This document shows, in pieces, positions 58,622 to 64,000 of a stretch of DNA of 64,000 nucleotides. Below the pieces are notes generated by a model that did no database searches, had not been told where the DNA came from, and saw only the letters and a program-made list of their open reading frames with translations. The DNA lies in NCBI RefSeq assembly GCF_014174275.1, contig NZ_JABEQK010000012.1:47436-111435 (forward strand). The letters run 5' to 3'. Position numbers and translations under genes: made by a program. This stretch comes from Gluconacetobacter takamatsuzukensis (GTDB lineage: Bacteria; Pseudomonadota; Alphaproteobacteria; Acetobacterales; Acetobacteraceae). Within the stretch, counting starts at the first letter, position 1. Every line of letters begins with the position of its first letter.

Positions 58622-60874
58622 CTACAGGAACGAGACCGGATCGATATCGACATCGATCCGTGCGCCGCGTTCGGGGGGCACGCGCTCCAGCCATTCCCGC
58701 ACGATCGGTTGCAGCGCGATCTCGCGCCGGGCGCGCAGCAGCAGCCGGCGGCGGTGCCGGCCGCGCAGGATGGCCAGCGGGGCGGGTGCCGGGCCCAGAA
58801 CCTGCAAGCCCTCGCCGCGCGGGGCGCCGCCCCCCAGCGCGCGGGCGGTGGCGTCGGCGGCTTCCGGCGTATCGGCGCTGACGATCAGGGCCGCCAGCCG
58901 GCCGAAGGGGGGCCAGAAGCCGGGGCGGCGCTGCTCGGCCTCCTGCCGCATGAAGCTGGCGAGATCGCCCGAAACCAGGGCCTGCATCACCGGGTGCTCG
59001 GTGCAATAGCTTTGCAGCAGCACCGTGCCCGGTGCCTCGGCACGGCCCGCACGGCCGGCGACCTGGTGCAGCAGCTGCACCGTGCGCTCTGCCGCGCGCA
59101 GGTCGCCGCCGCCCAGCCCCAGATCGGCATCGACGACGCCGACCAGCGTCAGGTGCGGAAAATGCCAGCCCTTGGCGACGATCTGGGTGCCGATCACGAG
59201 GTCGACCTCGCGCCGGGCGATCTGCGCCACCGCGTCGGCGGTCGCCGCCGGGCCGGGCAGCGTGTCGCTGGCCATCACCAGCAGCCGGGCATCGGGGAAG
59301 GTGGCGCGCGCTTCCTCGGTAATGCGTTCCACGCCAGGGCCGATCGGGGTCAGGCTGGCTTCGGCATGGCAGGACGGGCAGGTGGGTGGCGTGGGCTCCT
59401 GATAGCCGCAATGATGGCAGGTGATCACGCGGCGCGCGCGATGTTCCACCAGCCAGGCGGTGCAGTTGGGGCATTGCAGCCGATGGCCGCAGGTGCGGCA
59501 CAGCGTCAGCGGCGCATAGCCGCGACGGTTCAGGAACAGCATCGCCTGTTCGCCGCGTTCCATCGTCGCCCGCATCGCCTCGGTCAGCAGGGGCGACAGG
59601 AACAGCCCGCGCTCGGGCGGGTGGGCGCGCATGTCCACGGTCCGCACCTCGGGCATCGCGGCGCCCCCATGGCGCGCGGTCAGCGCCAGATGGCGGTAGC
59701 GGCCGGCGCCGACATTGGCCAGCGTCTCCAGGCTGGGGGTGGCGGAAACCAGGATGATCGGGGCGTGGTCCATGCGCGCGCGCACCACCGCCATGTCGCG
59801 CGCATGGTAGGTCACGCCGTCTTCCTGCTTGAAGGCGCTTTCATGCTCCTCGTCGACGATGATCAGTCCCAGTTCCGCGAAGGGCAGGAACAGGGCCGAG
59901 CGCGCACCCACCACCACGCGGGCGCTGCCCTCGGCCACCGCGTGCCAGGTGACGCGGCGCAGGCGGGGGCCGAGGTCGGAATGCCACAGCGCGGGCTCGG
60001 CGCCGAAACGGCGGGCGAAGCGGCCGGTCCATTGCGCCGACAGGGCGATTTCCGGCAGCAGCACCAGCACCTGCCGGCCGCGCTCCAGGCAGGCGGCAAT
60101 GGCTTCCAGATAGATCTCGGTCTTGCCCGATCCGGTCACGCCTTCCAGCAGGGTGACGGAAAAGCCGCCCGCGCCGGCCAGGTCGCGCAGGCTCTGCGCC
60201 GCCTCCCGCTGGCCGTCGCCCAGGGTCGGCGGGCAATGGGCAGGATCGGGGGCGGCGAACGGGGGGGCGGGCTTCAGTACCACGGCACGCAGCGCGCCGG
60301 CATCGGCCAGTCCGCGCACCACGCTTGTGCCCACGCCCGCCCGCCGCGCCAGTTCGGCGCCGGGCAGGGGGCCGTCGCTTCTGGAGATTTCCAGCACCCG
60401 GCGGCGGGCGGGGGTGTCGCGCAGCTCGGGCGGCGGCTCTGCCAGGGCCCAGCCCGTCGTCAGGGCCACGGGCGCGGTCGCGGCGGTGCGCAGCGCCATG
60501 GCCAGCACCATGCCGGGCGGCGACAGCGTATAGGCCGCGACCCAGTCGACGAAGCGCCGCAGCGCGCCGGGCAGGGGGGGCTGGTCCAGCCGGGAGATCA
60601 CGGGTTTCAGCCGCCCGTCCGCCACCGGCTTCATCGGCGGGGGGGTGAATTCGGGCGGCAGGGCCGGGGTCGGGTCCCAGACCACGCCGGTTTCGGTCCG
60701 GCGGCCCAGCGGCACGCTGACGATGTCGCCCGGTTGCAGGTCGGCCAGCGCGGGCGGCACGGCATAGTCGAACGGGCCGGGAAAGGGCAGAGGCAGCAGC
60801 ACCGCGACGCGCGGCCGGCCGGCGCTTTCCGGCTTTCGCGCGGGGGGGCGTTTGTCTAGACTCGCGTGTACCAT
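58622..60874 (-). CDS. priA: Primosomal protein N' (replication restart helicase PriA)
   Basis: A 750-residue 3'-5' DNA helicase that reloads the replisome at stalled forks. The N-terminal DNA-binding part ([45 protein letters not shown]) precedes a superfamily 2 motor with Walker A G245-V-T-G-S-G-K-T252 and [12 protein letters not shown]. The zinc-binding insertion with paired cysteines ([30 protein letters not shown]) lies in the helicase core, followed by [31 protein letters not shown] and a GRAGR motif. It is divergent from xerC, the two starts being about 70 nt apart. Confidence 0.96.
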   Translation of the reverse strand: MVHASLDKRPPARKPESAGRPRVAVLLPLPFPGPFDYAVPPALADLQPGDIVSVPLGRRTETGVVWDPTPALPPEFTPPPMKPVADGRLKPVISRLDQPPLPGALRRFVDWVAAYTLSPPGMVLAMALRTAATAPVALTTGWALAEPPPELRDTPARRRVLEISRSDGPLPGAELARRAGVGTSVVRGLADAGALRAVVLKPAPPFAAPDPAHCPPTLGDGQREAAQSLRDLAGAGGFSVTLLEGVTGSGKTEIYLEAIAACLERGRQVLVLLPEIALSAQWTGRFARRFGAEPALWHSDLGPRLRRVTWHAVAEGSARVVVGARSALFLPFAELGLIIVDEEHESAFKQEDGVTYHARDMAVVRARMDHAPIILVSATPSLETLANVGAGRYRHLALTARHGGAAMPEVRTVDMRAHPPERGLFLSPLLTEAMRATMERGEQAMLFLNRRGYAPLTLCRTCGHRLQCPNCTAWLVEHRARRVITCHHCGYQEPTPPTCPSCHAEASLTPIGPGVERITEEARATFPDARLLVMASDTLPGPAATADAVAQIARREVDLVIGTQIVAKGWHFPHLTLVGVVDADLGLGGGDLRAAERTVQLLHQVAGRAGRAEAPGTVLLQSYCTEHPVMQALVSGDLASFMRQEAEQRRPGFWPPFGRLAALIVSADTPEAADATARALGGGAPRGEGLQVLGPAPAPLAILRGRHRRRLLLRARREIALQPIVREWLERVPPERGARIDVDIDPVSFL

Positions 60875-60876
60875 GA

Positions 60877-63880
<3,004 letters not shown>

Positions 63881-63891
63881 CGGGTCGCGAC

Positions 63892-64000
<109 letters not shown>

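Noticed and set aside
58709..60859. Plus-strand frame of 716 codons opposite priA
   Set aside because: Antisense of PriA with Gln/Arg/His-rich nonsense sequence and no motif.

Overview
The window is about 68% GC, almost fully coding, and reads as chromosomal DNA of an alphaproteobacterium, most likely an acetic acid bacterium (Acetobacteraceae, Gluconacetobacter-like). That is an inference from the gene repertoire, the strong GC bias that opens long antisense frames, and the gene pairings; no rRNA or tRNA gene is present to confirm it. The last ~110 bases are homopolymer G/C runs that look like a low-quality contig end.

Layout. 1-4.7 kb: heavy-metal RND pump (3' end outside the window) and its membrane fusion protein. 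4.7-10.2 kb: M61 peptidase, TRIC/UPF0126 membrane protein, and a molybdate/tungstate-type ABC importer whose permease and ATPase are one polypeptide. 10.3-19.8 kb: MocR-type regulator divergent from a small membrane protein and a PhzF enzyme; LysE exporter with threonine aldolase; alanine racemase and D-amino-acid dehydrogenase divergent from an Lrp regulator; CHAD protein. 20-25.2 kb: KirBac potassium channel and two tandem chemoreceptors of equal length. 25.2-27 kb: a haem-monooxygenase-like gene and bacterioferritin sharing an intergenic region with two Fur-like palindromes. 27-32 kb: M29 aminopeptidase, Rieske protein, DUF4186, tyrosyl-tRNA synthetase, hydrolase. 32.6-36.4 kb: two cysteine desulfurases, ferredoxin and MnmA in one operon for sulfur transfer and tRNA thiolation. 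36.5-45.9 kb: GST, glycosyltransferase, COG0523 GTPase with WD40 partner, ClC channel, two CDF metal exporters, FAD enzyme. 46-49.3 kb: MFS transporter, remnant of an NAD-dependent epimerase, and a second COG0523 GTPase behind a perfect Zur-type palindrome. 49.5-57 kb: large sensor diguanylate cyclase, ArsR regulator divergent from an Old Yellow Enzyme, a YqjI/YqjH-like PadR plus siderophore-interacting protein operon behind a perfect 14-bp inverted repeat, and a royal-jelly-family protein. 57-63.9 kb: an AT-rich sulfotransferase cassette, PriA, XerC, prolyl iminopeptidase, aspartyl protease.

A theme is metal and iron-sulfur economy: RND, CDF and COG0523 proteins, bacterioferritin, a ferric reductase-like protein and cysteine desulfurases, several with recognisable palindromic operators.

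The most notable unexplained structure is a ~160-bp repeat family with three copies (12971-13133, 26292-26455, 55826-55985). Each copy sits between convergent genes and touches a stop codon. Their primary sequences differ in the outer parts, yet every copy folds by base pairing into the same branched shape with compensatory changes, which points to selection on a folded RNA or DNA structure.
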